DNA from: Roseiconus lacunae
GTDB taxonomy: Bacteria > Planctomycetota > Planctomycetia > Pirellulales > Pirellulaceae
Length of the DNA stretch: 64,000 bases
Assembly: GCF_008312935.1 (NCBI RefSeq)
Contig: NZ_VSZO01000001.1
Location: 186,001 to 250,000, forward strand
Direction: 5' to 3'
Within the stretch, counting starts at the first letter, position 1, and every line of letters starts with the position of its first letter. The notes under the pieces were generated by a model. It searched no databases. It was not told the origin of the DNA and was given only the letters and a program-made list of their open reading frames with translations. Made by a program: the position numbers and the translations under genes. Shown here piece after piece: positions 53,608 through 62,938 of this stretch.

Positions 53608-54633
53608 GTGTCGATCACCACGATATTTACTCGTCCGCTGAGCTTTTTTCGCTCCTCAAGTCGGTCGCGTGCGAAGGCGGAATCGGTAGCCGCGCCCGTC
53701 CTTGATTTTCCGAACGCACCGCCCGACATTCGAATCCTTGTGCGGCAGCGACAGTACGCACACATTGTGCGGCCCCAAGACGGCTTGCAGTTTGACGACG
53801 AATCACTGAAATATGCCTGGAAAGCAATCGACCATGACATGGCCTACGTCCCCGGCGGCGCCGTAATCCTGCAAGGTGAGTACGCGACGACAACAGCCGA
53901 CGGCTTGTCACTGATTCCACAAACGCTTGGCACGAGCGATGTCGAGTCGCTGTTTATCGATCGATGGTGCGTGACCAACGCAGACTACAAACGATTCGTC
54001 GACGAGGGCGGCTATGACGATGTCAATTTGTGGCCAGAGCAGATATTGACGACTGTCTTGCAGTTCGTCGATCAGACCCAGCAGCCGGGACCAGCCGGAT
54101 GGGCCAAGGGCAGCCCGATCGTCGGTACCGAAGCCCAGCCGGTCACCGGAGTTTCCTGGTACGAAGCGAATGCTTACGCCCAATGGACGGGAAAACGATT
54201 GCCGACAAGTGCGGAATGGCAACGCGCTGCGACTTGGAGCTTGAGCAGCAGTGACAGCTTACAGGAATGCCGCTATCCCTGGGGCAATTCCTTTGATCCC
54301 GGTTTCGCCAACACCTGGGCGAGCGGTCGACATCAAGTTGCCTCGATTCATGACTTTCCGAAAGGCAACACGCCTGACGGGGTCCGCCAACTCGTTGGCA
54401 ATGTCTGGGAATGGATCAACACCCAGTACATGCTCGCGGCAACAGAAGAAGTCTCGATGCACGCGACCGATCCCATGGCAGAGATTCGCGGTGGTGCCTA
54501 CGACAGCTACTTTCACTCGCACACCACCTGTCAAAGTCGCAGCGCCGACACGTTGACGGCACGCAAGCCCAATATCGGGTTTCGTTGTTGCTTCTCCGCC
54601 ACCGGACTTGAGCCTCCGGATACGTCGAACTAG
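53608..54633 (+). CDS. Formylglycine-enzyme/SUMF1-family domain protein
   Basis: 341 residues from GTG 53608, with GGAG about seven bases upstream. The SUMF1/FGE-sulfatase fold is seen: MAYVPGGAVILQGEY, VTNADYKRFVDEGGY, PVTGVSWYEANAYAQWTGKR, LPTSAEWQRAATW, RQLVGNVWEWI, EIRGGAYDSYF and NIGFRCC. One Cys (about 308, TTCQSRS) matches the second active-site cysteine of formylglycine enzymes; the partner Cys five residues before it is absent. Catalysis as a sulfatase-activating enzyme is therefore doubtful. In planctomycetes many such domains occur as substrate- or effector-linked modules. It precedes the GTPase by about 100 bases. Confidence 0.83.
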   Translation: MSITTIFTRPLSFFRSSSRSRAKAESVAAPVLDFPNAPPDIRILVRQRQYAHIVRPQDGLQFDDESLKYAWKAIDHDMAYVPGGAVILQGEYATTTADGLSLIPQTLGTSDVESLFIDRWCVTNADYKRFVDEGGYDDVNLWPEQILTTVLQFVDQTQQPGPAGWAKGSPIVGTEAQPVTGVSWYEANAYAQWTGKRLPTSAEWQRAATWSLSSSDSLQECRYPWGNSFDPGFANTWASGRHQVASIHDFPKGNTPDGVRQLVGNVWEWINTQYMLAATEEVSMHATDPMAEIRGGAYDSYFHSHTTCQSRSADTLTARKPNIGFRCCFSATGLEPPDTSN

Positions 54634-54735
54634 TAATCAATCCAATTTAGACTCAAAACTACTTTTCTATCAGTCTCGTTCGGTACATCGCCGGACGGTG
54701 GCATCCTTCTCTGTGAACTTCAAAGGGGTCGAACT

Positions 54736-55638
54736 ATGACGACCGAAACCTACGATCCGCAATCCACCGATGAAATCATCTTGTGTGTTTGTTGCAACGC
54801 TCAGATGGATGCGAGCGATGACTTTTGTGAAGTCTGTCATACCCCGGCCGAGATCACGCGATCGATTGCTAAGCGGAATGTCTGCCCGCACTTCATTTCG
54901 GTTGTCGGCCCCAGTAATGCCGGCAAAACCGTGTATCTTGGGCTACTGCTCGATGTACTTTGCGGCGGCGCACGTTTTCTAAAAGGTGTCCCCAACGGCG
55001 CGTTTTCGTTGCGATTGCAAGAACAAGTGGTCGCGGCTCTGGAAGATCGACGCTTCCCCGAGAAAACCCCCAACGAGTCTGACTTGTGGAAGTGGCTTCA
55101 CTGTGTCGTGACGGACTCTTCTAAACGCAAAGTCAAACAAGTGGACTTTGTCGCCCCTGACTTCGCCGGCGAAGCGATCGCGATGGAACTCGAACATCCG
55201 GGGACTTACCCAGCGGTGTCTCATATCGTCGAACGAACGGCGGCTTTTTTGCTACTTTGTGATTCAATTGAAGTTCGTGACAATGGAGCCCGTGAAGATT
55301 TGTTTGCGATGAAACTCGGGTCCTATATTTCGCAACAGCAAGGGCTATCGCACCTCGACAAGTCACAAGATCTGACCCCTGCCGTTGCGGTTGTTTTTAC
55401 AAAAAGTGACACCTGTCCGGAAGCAGAAGCGAATCCAAAGCGGTTCATGGAAAACAACATGCCCCGTTTTACGGACTACTGCGAACAGAATTTTCCCAGG
55501 CACGAGGTCTTTAGCGCCAGTGTGGTCGGATCTTCGGTTTTGATGAGCAATAGTTCGGGTGCGATGTCACGATTGCCGCTTCACATCCAACCGCGTGGTG
55601 TGATCGAACCCTTGCACTGGGCCATTCAAAACAGTTGA
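54736..55638 (+). CDS. Zinc-ribbon P-loop GTPase, DO-GTPase-like (TRAFAC)
   Basis: 300 residues. A zinc ribbon with Cys17-x2-Cys20 and Cys31-x2-Cys34 (ILCVCCNAQ and DFCEVCH) leads into a P-loop GTPase: Walker A GPSNAGKT at 58-65, a DxxG-like DFAGEA, and the guanine-specificity TKSD in VAVVFTKSD. This matches the TRAFAC GTPases that I recall from predicted conflict systems ('DO-GTPase', partnered with GAP1). It has no membrane segment. AAGGGG eight bases before ATG 54736 supports the start. The GAP1-N-like gene follows three bases after its stop, so they are cotranscribed. Nucleotide binding is supported by motifs; the output is unknown. Confidence 0.83.
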   Translation: MTTETYDPQSTDEIILCVCCNAQMDASDDFCEVCHTPAEITRSIAKRNVCPHFISVVGPSNAGKTVYLGLLLDVLCGGARFLKGVPNGAFSLRLQEQVVAALEDRRFPEKTPNESDLWKWLHCVVTDSSKRKVKQVDFVAPDFAGEAIAMELEHPGTYPAVSHIVERTAAFLLLCDSIEVRDNGAREDLFAMKLGSYISQQQGLSHLDKSQDLTPAVAVVFTKSDTCPEAEANPKRFMENNMPRFTDYCEQNFPRHEVFSASVVGSSVLMSNSSGAMSRLPLHIQPRGVIEPLHWAIQNS

Positions 55639-55641
55639 ACC

Positions 55642-56415
55642 ATGCTTGTCGAACAGATCACATACGGGTCGGCAAATCGTAGCCGAATGAAAGGCTACCA
55701 GGTGATTGGGCAATCGCCTGGAATCGATGCGTCGATGTCGGCGGCGTTTTGCAAGCTAGCACCGTCGCATAACTCGATCGAGACATTGCCCCGGTGTGAC
55801 CTTCAAGACGCCTGGGGACTGAGTTTTTTTACGCTATCGGAAACACATTATGTGGTCGCACGGAGCGTTCATGGGGCGCCCGAGTACAGCGGTCGTGGAG
55901 GGTTTTCGGTTGTCACCAGCGCACTCGTCGCGACTGGCCGTCAGTTGGTTCAGTACGGGTATCACGCGATCGATTTCGCGCGCACCGCACTTGCGCTCGG
56001 ACACTTGATTCTTCCGGCGGATGATCAGCACCAACTACCGCAGTCCGAGATGACCGACAAGCCAATTTCGTTGCCACTACCGGAAAGCGACTTCTGCGAC
56101 AGCACTCCGGCCGTTTTACCCAATCACGCCGTCAACTGGATTGCCCGCGAAACGGTCAGCCTCCTTCGCGACCGTCACAAGGTCATGATCGTTGGTGACT
56201 GTGATGCGCTTCCAATTTTGACGCTCGTTTTCGATCAGCTTAATCCTAGCGAACGCAGTACGACCAGCTTTGCGTGCGGTTTAAAACAATCCGGTCAGCG
56301 CGACTTCCGTGTGCAATTCACTCACGAAACAATGACACCGAAACTCAAAGCAGAGTTAGATCGAGCCGGTTTCGTCTCCATCGACATCGCTTCGGTTTTG
56401 GTCGAGACGCGATAG
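55642..56415 (+). CDS. GAP1-N-like (GTPase-associated protein 1) partner
   Basis: 257 residues, cytoplasmic. The N-terminus MLVEQITYGSANRSRMKGYQ, followed by VIGQSPGIDAS and SETHYVVARSVHGAPEYSGR and GGFSVVTSALVATGRQL, matches the N-terminal domain of GAP1 proteins that accompany the TRAFAC GTPase. Only that N-terminal module is present; known GAP1 proteins are often longer, with middle and C-terminal domains. It starts three bases after the GTPase stop. The function is not established. I name it by similarity from memory; a profile search would confirm or reject. Confidence 0.72.
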   Translation: MLVEQITYGSANRSRMKGYQVIGQSPGIDASMSAAFCKLAPSHNSIETLPRCDLQDAWGLSFFTLSETHYVVARSVHGAPEYSGRGGFSVVTSALVATGRQLVQYGYHAIDFARTALALGHLILPADDQHQLPQSEMTDKPISLPLPESDFCDSTPAVLPNHAVNWIARETVSLLRDRHKVMIVGDCDALPILTLVFDQLNPSERSTTSFACGLKQSGQRDFRVQFTHETMTPKLKAELDRAGFVSIDIASVLVETR

Positions 56416-56537
56416 GCATTGTTTCTTTCAATTTCAGCATTGACCGAAGGAAGTTAGGCTAAGGTTTTCGATCGATAACCAATGCAAACATCCGGCGACT
56501 GAAGACTCGCACGCGAATTTTCAAGTCGAACAATTCG

Positions 56538-57995
56538 CTAGTCGCCCGGAGTTGCTGGAGTCTTTCGCGATGGTACTAGCGCAAGCGATGCGATCATGAT
56601 CACCGCCGGCATGATCGGAGAACGCATTCGCATGTTACTCCAATACACCGCATGAACTGCGGTCAGTGTCAGCGCCAAAAGCCAGATCGCCGCGAACGGT
56701 GCTGCGAATAAGTTTCTGCGGTGCCTGTAAAACGCGATTAAGATCGCGCCCCAGATCCCAAGGTAAAATAACATCACCAACACGACCGCCGCGGCGGATC
56801 GATCATCAATCTGGTGAGGCATCGGGCTCCACAATCGCCCCACGCGAACGAACGCGGACCAGACAAATGTTGTGGGGCGACGTTTGATCGTTGCGACCGC
56901 CGATAGATAGGCGAGGCGGTCATCTTCGTACTCGGTCACAGACGCCGTTTGCGCCGTCTTGTCGTTCCAATCGCGATTCCAAAACGATGCGTTCGTAGGG
57001 TCCCCTTCGAAGCGGTGTGCATAAGAGGCAAAGAATTCGCTCGCATCCCACGCGTCCCCGATCGCGCCTTGTTCTAAGTAGTCATAAAAAGACTCGTTAT
57101 TGCCTAGCAGCAACGTGTATCCGCCATGTGTGGTTGCCCAAACCGGATGCCCGATGACCGCTTGATTTCGGATCGTCCAGCAGACTACCGCAACCAAAAC
57201 AGGGAACCCAATGGCAAGAGAAATCAGAAACGGGGAACGGCTACGATGAAGCCACAGCGTTGTCAAAGCGAGCAGGGCTGCCCATACCAAAAACGTTGGC
57301 CGACAAAGATAAGCAACTGCGAGGCAGAGTCCCACTCCGAAACCAATGCGAGTCGACTGCGAAACCGACCGAACGGAGTCATACCACCGGTACCAACAAT
57401 AAATGACCACCGTTGAGATCGCTGTCGCGAGCGTCTCGGTCATCACTTCACTGGATTGGTTCAACAACAACGGGTCGATGGTGACCAATCCCGCGACAAA
57501 CGCGGCGATCCAGCGGCACCGACGGGATCGATCGCCGGTGAGACGCGAGATCACTCGTCGAGTCAAATCGAACACGCAAACCACGGTGACAAGGGCGAGG
57601 CAGACATGGATGCTCCCGATCCCAAGAAACGAGAGTTGCCCGTCGGTGATCGTCCAAGACAGTAGCCAGGGGTAGAGCGGAGGGCGGAATGCGATCGCCC
57701 GAGGAACCCCTTCGGCCGAGGTCAAACCAAAAACACCATGTTGAGCGATCGTCGATGCGATCGCCGAATAGGCATCCAAATCGGCGGCGAACGCATTTTC
57801 ACGGGTAACCAAGACTCCCGTTCGAACCACAACGCAGACGAGCAAAACCAGCAGGATCGGTCGTATCAACGATTGGGGGGACAAAGTGAGACCGCGGTTA
57901 AAAAACTGAGGAAGGCGTGTTTTGCGGGCGATTTTTCGCGTTGCTAAAGTGAAACAATGGGCAGGTTGACGGCTGTTGCCGTTCCCACGTAGCAT
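56538..57995 (-). CDS. GT-C-fold glycosyltransferase (ArnT/PMT-like) membrane protein
   Basis: About 485 residues. Ten or more membrane helices with the first-loop acidic motif ADLDAYSAIA typical of GT39/ArnT-type enzymes, then RPPLYPWLLSW and GLVTIDPLLLNQSSEVMTET. It should transfer a sugar from a polyprenyl-phosphate donor on the outer face of the membrane. The start is unclear: ATG 57995 comes from the open frame (open to 58055), but this leaves only seven bases to the divergent transporter; TTG 57884 would put the first helix seven residues from the start and leave 118 bases for promoters. Confidence 0.78.
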   Translation of the reverse strand: MLRGNGNSRQPAHCFTLATRKIARKTRLPQFFNRGLTLSPQSLIRPILLVLLVCVVVRTGVLVTRENAFAADLDAYSAIASTIAQHGVFGLTSAEGVPRAIAFRPPLYPWLLSWTITDGQLSFLGIGSIHVCLALVTVVCVFDLTRRVISRLTGDRSRRCRWIAAFVAGLVTIDPLLLNQSSEVMTETLATAISTVVIYCWYRWYDSVRSVSQSTRIGFGVGLCLAVAYLCRPTFLVWAALLALTTLWLHRSRSPFLISLAIGFPVLVAVVCWTIRNQAVIGHPVWATTHGGYTLLLGNNESFYDYLEQGAIGDAWDASEFFASYAHRFEGDPTNASFWNRDWNDKTAQTASVTEYEDDRLAYLSAVATIKRRPTTFVWSAFVRVGRLWSPMPHQIDDRSAAAVVLVMLFYLGIWGAILIAFYRHRRNLFAAPFAAIWLLALTLTAVHAVYWSNMRMRSPIMPAVIMIASLALVPSRKTPATPGD

Positions 57996-58002
57996 CGACA
58001 CG

Positions 58003-60279
58003 ATGCAGACCTTGATCCGATACGCAATTCGGGGCCGATTCGTTCTATCCGTCATTGGCCTTCTTCTCCTGGTCGTCGCTTATCCTGCCTCGGCACGATT
58101 GCAGACGGACCAGAGCGTTCAGGCGTTGTTCGGCGATGAAGACCCGACGATCCGCCAATATCATCAACTAAAACGGTGGTTTGGCAACGATGAAATTCTG
58201 GTGTTGGTGTACCGCGACGGCAAGCTTGATAGCACCGAAGGCATCGAGCGTAGCCGTCGCTTGACCGAACGAATCCAAACTCTATCGGGAGTCTCGGCCG
58301 TTCTATCACCTTGGGTACTGAACCAAGCGATCGAAGGAATCAGCAACATCCAACTTCCGTTCGGTCTCGGATCCACCGACTCCGGTTCACTTCCGCGATT
58401 GATGCAAGCCGGCGACCCAATCGGAAGTGGCTTGAACGACATCTTCACAGGCTACACCCATTCGGCCAACTACTCACACGCCGCGGTCGTGGTGATGATT
58501 GACGAAAGCGAAGTTTCTGAAGCGGTCGCGGAGATCCGGAAAGTTAGCCGGCAGTGGGAGCAAGAACCCGATGTTTCTCAAGTCGCCTTGATCGGTGAGC
58601 CAGTCTTGGTAAACCAAGCCTTTTCGCTCGTGGAGCGTGATGGCAATCGGCTCGCCATGACTACCATCGTCTTGTTGTCGATGGTGCTGATCGTCTCGCT
58701 ACTCGATCTGCGTCTGGTCGTCTTACTATCTCTGATCATCGGTTGGACGATCGTAATGACGAAAGCAACGATGTATTGGATCGGGATTGAATTGTCCTTG
58801 ATTGCGTCAATCTTGACCGCCATTGTCACCGTGATTGCGGTAACCGCAGTCTTGCACCTTGGTGTGCGGTACCAAGGCCGACGGCGACGGGGGCTCACAC
58901 AGCAAGAAGCAACATTCAGTGTGATGTCGGTGATGGGGTGGCCGATCTTTTGGACGTGCATGACCGATGCGGCTGGTTTCGCCGCATTGTGGTTCTCCGA
59001 AATCCTACCGGTCCGCCAGTTCGGGTTGATGGTGGCGCTCGCTTCGGTATCGGTGTTCGTTGCGATCCTGCTGTTTTCGCCGCTTTGTTTTTTGATCCCG
59101 GAACTTGCGCTCGGTAGCGGCCGATTTTCGCATCATCAAAGCCTGACGCGATGGATGCGGCGAGTTTGCTTTCGACTATCTAGTTGGTTCGTGCGGCACC
59201 GTTGGCTGACCACTGCGATAACACTCGGGCTGATCGCCGGAACCGTATTTGTGGTCGCCGACGCTGAAACGGAAACAAGCTTTCTGAGCAACTTTCGCGA
59301 TGATAGCGCGATCGTCAATGACTATGGAATCGTCGAAAACAACTTAGGGGGGGCTGGCGTTTGGGACCTGGTTGTCGAAGTCGATCATCCGATTACAAGC
59401 GAGCAACTTGCCAAGGTTCGCACGCTCGAACAAGAGCTACTCGATCAACTCGGTCCCATCGGTCTTAGTAAAGCGATCAGTATCGCCGACGCGACGGAGG
59501 TCATCGGACGGTCGGCGACGGGAAAGTGGTTGCCGGCTGCGCTGCGAATCGAAGCCATGCGTACCCGACTGCCTTCCTTCATCGATGCGTTAGTGTCCGA
59601 ACCGCTAGCAGATCAACCCGACCGACAGAAACTGCGTGTGATGCTACGCAGCCCCGAAGGTCTTCCGGCCGATCAAAAACGAGAGTTGATGTCGCGCACG
59701 TTATCGATGGCTCAATTGCATGTCGGGCGCTGGGGCGGCGCAGCCGACGATGTCGCGGTCAGTGGTTACTACGTCATCATGACTCGACTGGTCGATCAAC
59801 TTGTCAAGGATCAATGGAAGTGCTTCATCGCGGCGGCGGGATTGATTTGGCTGTTGATGAGCATCGCAACCCAAAGTCTTCGTCGTGCGACGGCGGCACT
59901 CGTCCCGAATCTGTTGCCCGCATTTCTTGTGCTGGCTACCGTTTCGCTCGGAGGAGGCACAATCAACATGGGGGCGGCTATGATCGCGGCCGTTTCGGTC
60001 GGCTTGTCGATCGACGGATCGGTCCACCTGCTAATGGTCTATCGGCGTCGGCGCGACGTGGGCCGTAACGCGACCGAGTCAGCCGTTTCGGCGGCTGGCA
60101 ATATCGGTGCGCCGGTACTGCTGGCGACCCTCGCGTTGGTCGCCGGATTTAGTGTCCTGGCGACAAGCGAGTTTGTCCCGACTGCAACGTTTGGGACGTT
60201 GGTCGCGTGGACACTGATCATCGGGACTTTGATCAATCTAAGTGTTCTGCCTGCTTTGGTCACAATCGGCGACAAATGA
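58003..60279 (+). CDS. RND/MMPL-family transporter
   Basis: 758 residues from ATG 58003 (frame open from 57976). One helix, a large periplasmic loop, five or six helices, then the same arrangement again, giving two RND halves (MTTIVLLSMVLIVSLLDLRL; AAGLIWLLMSIATQSL; NMGAAMIAAVSVGLSIDGSV). The opening DQSVQALFGDEDPTIRQYHQ is typical of bacterial MMPL/hopanoid-export (HpnN-like) transporters. It is likely to use the proton gradient to move lipids or hydrophobic compounds. There is no membrane-fusion partner next to it. Its start faces the GT-C gene. Confidence 0.85.
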   Translation: MQTLIRYAIRGRFVLSVIGLLLLVVAYPASARLQTDQSVQALFGDEDPTIRQYHQLKRWFGNDEILVLVYRDGKLDSTEGIERSRRLTERIQTLSGVSAVLSPWVLNQAIEGISNIQLPFGLGSTDSGSLPRLMQAGDPIGSGLNDIFTGYTHSANYSHAAVVVMIDESEVSEAVAEIRKVSRQWEQEPDVSQVALIGEPVLVNQAFSLVERDGNRLAMTTIVLLSMVLIVSLLDLRLVVLLSLIIGWTIVMTKATMYWIGIELSLIASILTAIVTVIAVTAVLHLGVRYQGRRRRGLTQQEATFSVMSVMGWPIFWTCMTDAAGFAALWFSEILPVRQFGLMVALASVSVFVAILLFSPLCFLIPELALGSGRFSHHQSLTRWMRRVCFRLSSWFVRHRWLTTAITLGLIAGTVFVVADAETETSFLSNFRDDSAIVNDYGIVENNLGGAGVWDLVVEVDHPITSEQLAKVRTLEQELLDQLGPIGLSKAISIADATEVIGRSATGKWLPAALRIEAMRTRLPSFIDALVSEPLADQPDRQKLRVMLRSPEGLPADQKRELMSRTLSMAQLHVGRWGGAADDVAVSGYYVIMTRLVDQLVKDQWKCFIAAAGLIWLLMSIATQSLRRATAALVPNLLPAFLVLATVSLGGGTINMGAAMIAAVSVGLSIDGSVHLLMVYRRRRDVGRNATESAVSAAGNIGAPVLLATLALVAGFSVLATSEFVPTATFGTLVAWTLIIGTLINLSVLPALVTIGDK

Positions 60280-60413
60280 CCGGCCCCGCCGGCGTGCGGA
60301 TGTGACCTAGACGCACGGGGCGGTCTGACCTCCCTCAATGACCGCGGATTTCCTCCATCTGCGTTTTTGCGAAAGCTACTTTCTCGTGGACACTCTAATT
60401 TATCCAGGGAATC

Positions 60414-61610
60414 ATGGACAAAGCATTCGTCGGACGGCAGCCCATCTTCACGCCAGCGCAAGAAGTTTACGGCTACGAATTACTATTTCGCTCGAGCGAA
60501 ACCTCGGCGGCAGACTTCCGTGACGGCGATCATGCGACTGCGACAGTCCTGATGAGCGCCTTCACAGACATCGGATTACAGACGCTCGTTAACGACAAAC
60601 GAGCGTTTATTAACACGACTCGCAACCTGTTAGTCGACGGGACTCTCAGCTGCCTTCCACAGGACCGGATGGTATTGGAAGTCCTTGAAGACGTTGATCC
60701 TGAACCGGAGATCCTCCACGCCCTACGTGAATTGCGTGAGACCGGCTACACGATCGCCCTCGATGACTTTGTCTATCGACCCGAATTAGAACCACTGGTG
60801 GAGCTGGCAGACTTGATCAAGATCGAGTTTCCGGCGATCGCCAATGAAGACCTTGCAGAGCACGTCAGTCGGCTTCGTGAGCACGGTGTAAAAACCATCC
60901 TCGCCGAAAAAGTTGAGACCCAAGAAGACTTCGAGCTTTGCCGGGATATTGGTTGTGACCTTTTCCAAGGTTACTTTTTTAGCAAACCCCAAGTGATCAG
61001 CCGAGGCAAAATGCAATCGAACGTTGCGGCGGTCATTCGGCTGGTTTCGGAGCTGCAAGACCCCAACATCACACCGACCGACGTCGAAGCAATCATCCAG
61101 ATGGATGCGAACCTATCGTATCGTCTATTGCGATTTGTCAATTCGGCTGCAGCAGGCACGACACGTAAGATCGGATCGTTGCGGCAAGCGACGGCACTGA
61201 TGGGCATTCATCGCTTGCGATCACTCGCGTCCATGCTGATCCTTACGGGGCTAGACGAAAAGAAGCCCAAAGAGTTGATCAATCTTGCGATGACGCGAGC
61301 CAAAACTTGTGAGCTGCTCGCTAATTCATCGGACAGCGCTCACCCCGAACGGTTTTACACCGTCGGGCTTTTCTCGGTCCTCGATGCGATGTTAGATCAG
61401 CCGATGGAGGATGTCTTGGAATCGCTTCCTTTGGAAACTGAAATCAACGACGCTTTGCTCGACCAGTCAGGACCGATGGGCGAAATTTTGCGTAGTGTGC
61501 TGAACTATGAAACCGGCACGGCCAGCCAATCAACCATTGGCTTTACGACCGTCGCCGACGCCTACCAACAGTCCCTGCAATGGCTTTCCGAGAGCGGGCA
61601 AACGCTTTAG
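60414..61610 (+). CDS. EAL-HDOD signalling protein (YuxH type)
   Basis: 398 residues. Residues 1-200 are an EAL-like domain in which the catalytic EALxR motif reads YGYELLFRS and the second site reads ALDDFVYRPEL, so phosphodiesterase activity is unlikely. Residues about 205-395 hold an HDOD domain (IQMDANLSYRLLRFVNSAAA, TRKIGSLRQATALMGIHRL). It is the YuxH family, which serves as protein-interaction regulators in nucleotide or stress signalling. AGGGA is close to ATG 60414. It stands alone downstream of the transporter, 134 bases away. Confidence 0.88.
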   Translation: MDKAFVGRQPIFTPAQEVYGYELLFRSSETSAADFRDGDHATATVLMSAFTDIGLQTLVNDKRAFINTTRNLLVDGTLSCLPQDRMVLEVLEDVDPEPEILHALRELRETGYTIALDDFVYRPELEPLVELADLIKIEFPAIANEDLAEHVSRLREHGVKTILAEKVETQEDFELCRDIGCDLFQGYFFSKPQVISRGKMQSNVAAVIRLVSELQDPNITPTDVEAIIQMDANLSYRLLRFVNSAAAGTTRKIGSLRQATALMGIHRLRSLASMLILTGLDEKKPKELINLAMTRAKTCELLANSSDSAHPERFYTVGLFSVLDAMLDQPMEDVLESLPLETEINDALLDQSGPMGEILRSVLNYETGTASQSTIGFTTVADAYQQSLQWLSESGQTL

Positions 61611-61860
61611 GGAACGATCGGCAAACCGAACGCGCGTGTGTGTATCCGCGTCGGGCCTCTACTACTAAATTCGGCCAAGATCAAACCCCACGACAAGCGC
61701 GGTGAGTTCTCTCGCAGGAGCCTGTCGATGGATAGTTGACGCCCGGTACGAAATGCCACGCCGGAAAAGAAGCGTCATACGCTTCGACTTGCAACCTCTC
61801 GGCGGCCGGGTCTGAAATCGAAAGCAGTTCCTTCGAGACAGAAAACTTCGTCTCAGCACG

Positions 61861-62763
61861 CTACCGCTGCGACTGGGAATCTCGCTCATTGGCTTCGATG
61901 CCCATGCCCCAGCTTTCGACTTTTCGTTTCCAGTCTTTCACCAATGCGCTTGCCAGGAAAGCTGCGTTCGATGCGTAGCGGGGAACCAAACGCTGTGGAT
62001 CGCTACACATACGATAGGCCCATTCCGCACCAACCTTCTGCCATACCTTTGGGGCACGTCGAGCGGTCCCGGCGACAAAATCAAACGATGCGCCGAGCTG
62101 AATACTGACTGGCACTCCCAATCGTTTGTAGTGCTGGTGGATCCAGCGTTCGCCTTTGGGTTGACCGAAAGCCACCAGTAAAATCTGTGCCTTTGACTCG
62201 CGAATACGTCGGTCCTGTGCCGTTTGTTCCTCAGGAGAGAGTTGGCGGAATGGAGGCGACTCGATTCCGGAGATCACCATCCCAGGGTAGTCACGTTTGA
62301 GACGCTTCGCGCACGACTCTGCCACGCCTTGCTCGCCACCAAGAAAGTAGATTCCCCAACGATGATGACTGGCTACCTGGGCGAGCTTATAAATCATTTC
62401 GCTACCGGCGACACGTTCCGGTAGCGGTTGGTCACCAAGCTGGCTGCGCCACACAATCGGTTGCCCGTCTGCGAGAATTAGGTCAGCTTCCTCGGTAATC
62501 GTCGGGACGTCAGATTCTTGCGCATGCAGCATGACGTAGTTCAAGTTTGCGGTGATCACATAGCTGGGGACTCCGCGTCGAATCAGGGCCTCGACTCGCT
62601 CGACCGCTTCATCGAGGGTTACTCGATCGAAAGGAACCTCCCAGACCGTTGAGCGTGGCAACGCGGGAAGTGGTTGAGCGGTCACGGGCGGCAGTTGCTT
62701 TGGAACAACAACGGGAGTGACCGGGGCGGCGCTCGGAAACGAGCCTGTCGGCTGAACAGACAT
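61861..62763 (-). CDS. WecG/TagA/CpsF-type glycosyltransferase
   Basis: 300 residues. The first 40 are Pro-rich and probably disordered. The GT26 pattern follows: ITANLNYVMLHAQ, ADGQPIVWRSQLGDQPLPER, VAGSEMI, VAFGQPKGERWIHQHY and LGASFDFVAGTARRAPKVWQ. Such enzymes add N-acetylmannosamine (or uronate) to lipid-linked intermediates in surface polysaccharide synthesis, at the inner face of the membrane. Donor is not determined. Upstream genes for the pathway are not in the window. The start ATG 62763 is plausible. Confidence 0.9.
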   Translation of the reverse strand: MSVQPTGSFPSAAPVTPVVVPKQLPPVTAQPLPALPRSTVWEVPFDRVTLDEAVERVEALIRRGVPSYVITANLNYVMLHAQESDVPTITEEADLILADGQPIVWRSQLGDQPLPERVAGSEMIYKLAQVASHHRWGIYFLGGEQGVAESCAKRLKRDYPGMVISGIESPPFRQLSPEEQTAQDRRIRESKAQILLVAFGQPKGERWIHQHYKRLGVPVSIQLGASFDFVAGTARRAPKVWQKVGAEWAYRMCSDPQRLVPRYASNAAFLASALVKDWKRKVESWGMGIEANERDSQSQR

Positions 62764-62938
62764 AGCAAGCTGTGTGCAATGATCAAGGGAAAGGAAGACG
62801 ATCCGCCTTGCCGAAGCGCAAGGAACGCAAAACTCTAGGTCCCCTGTTCGTGTCTTCGGCGAACCCGCTAAAGTTGATGTCTGTGCCGTCTCCGTATTGG
62901 CCGCGTTCTAACGACTTTTTCGACTGTATCGACTTCGC

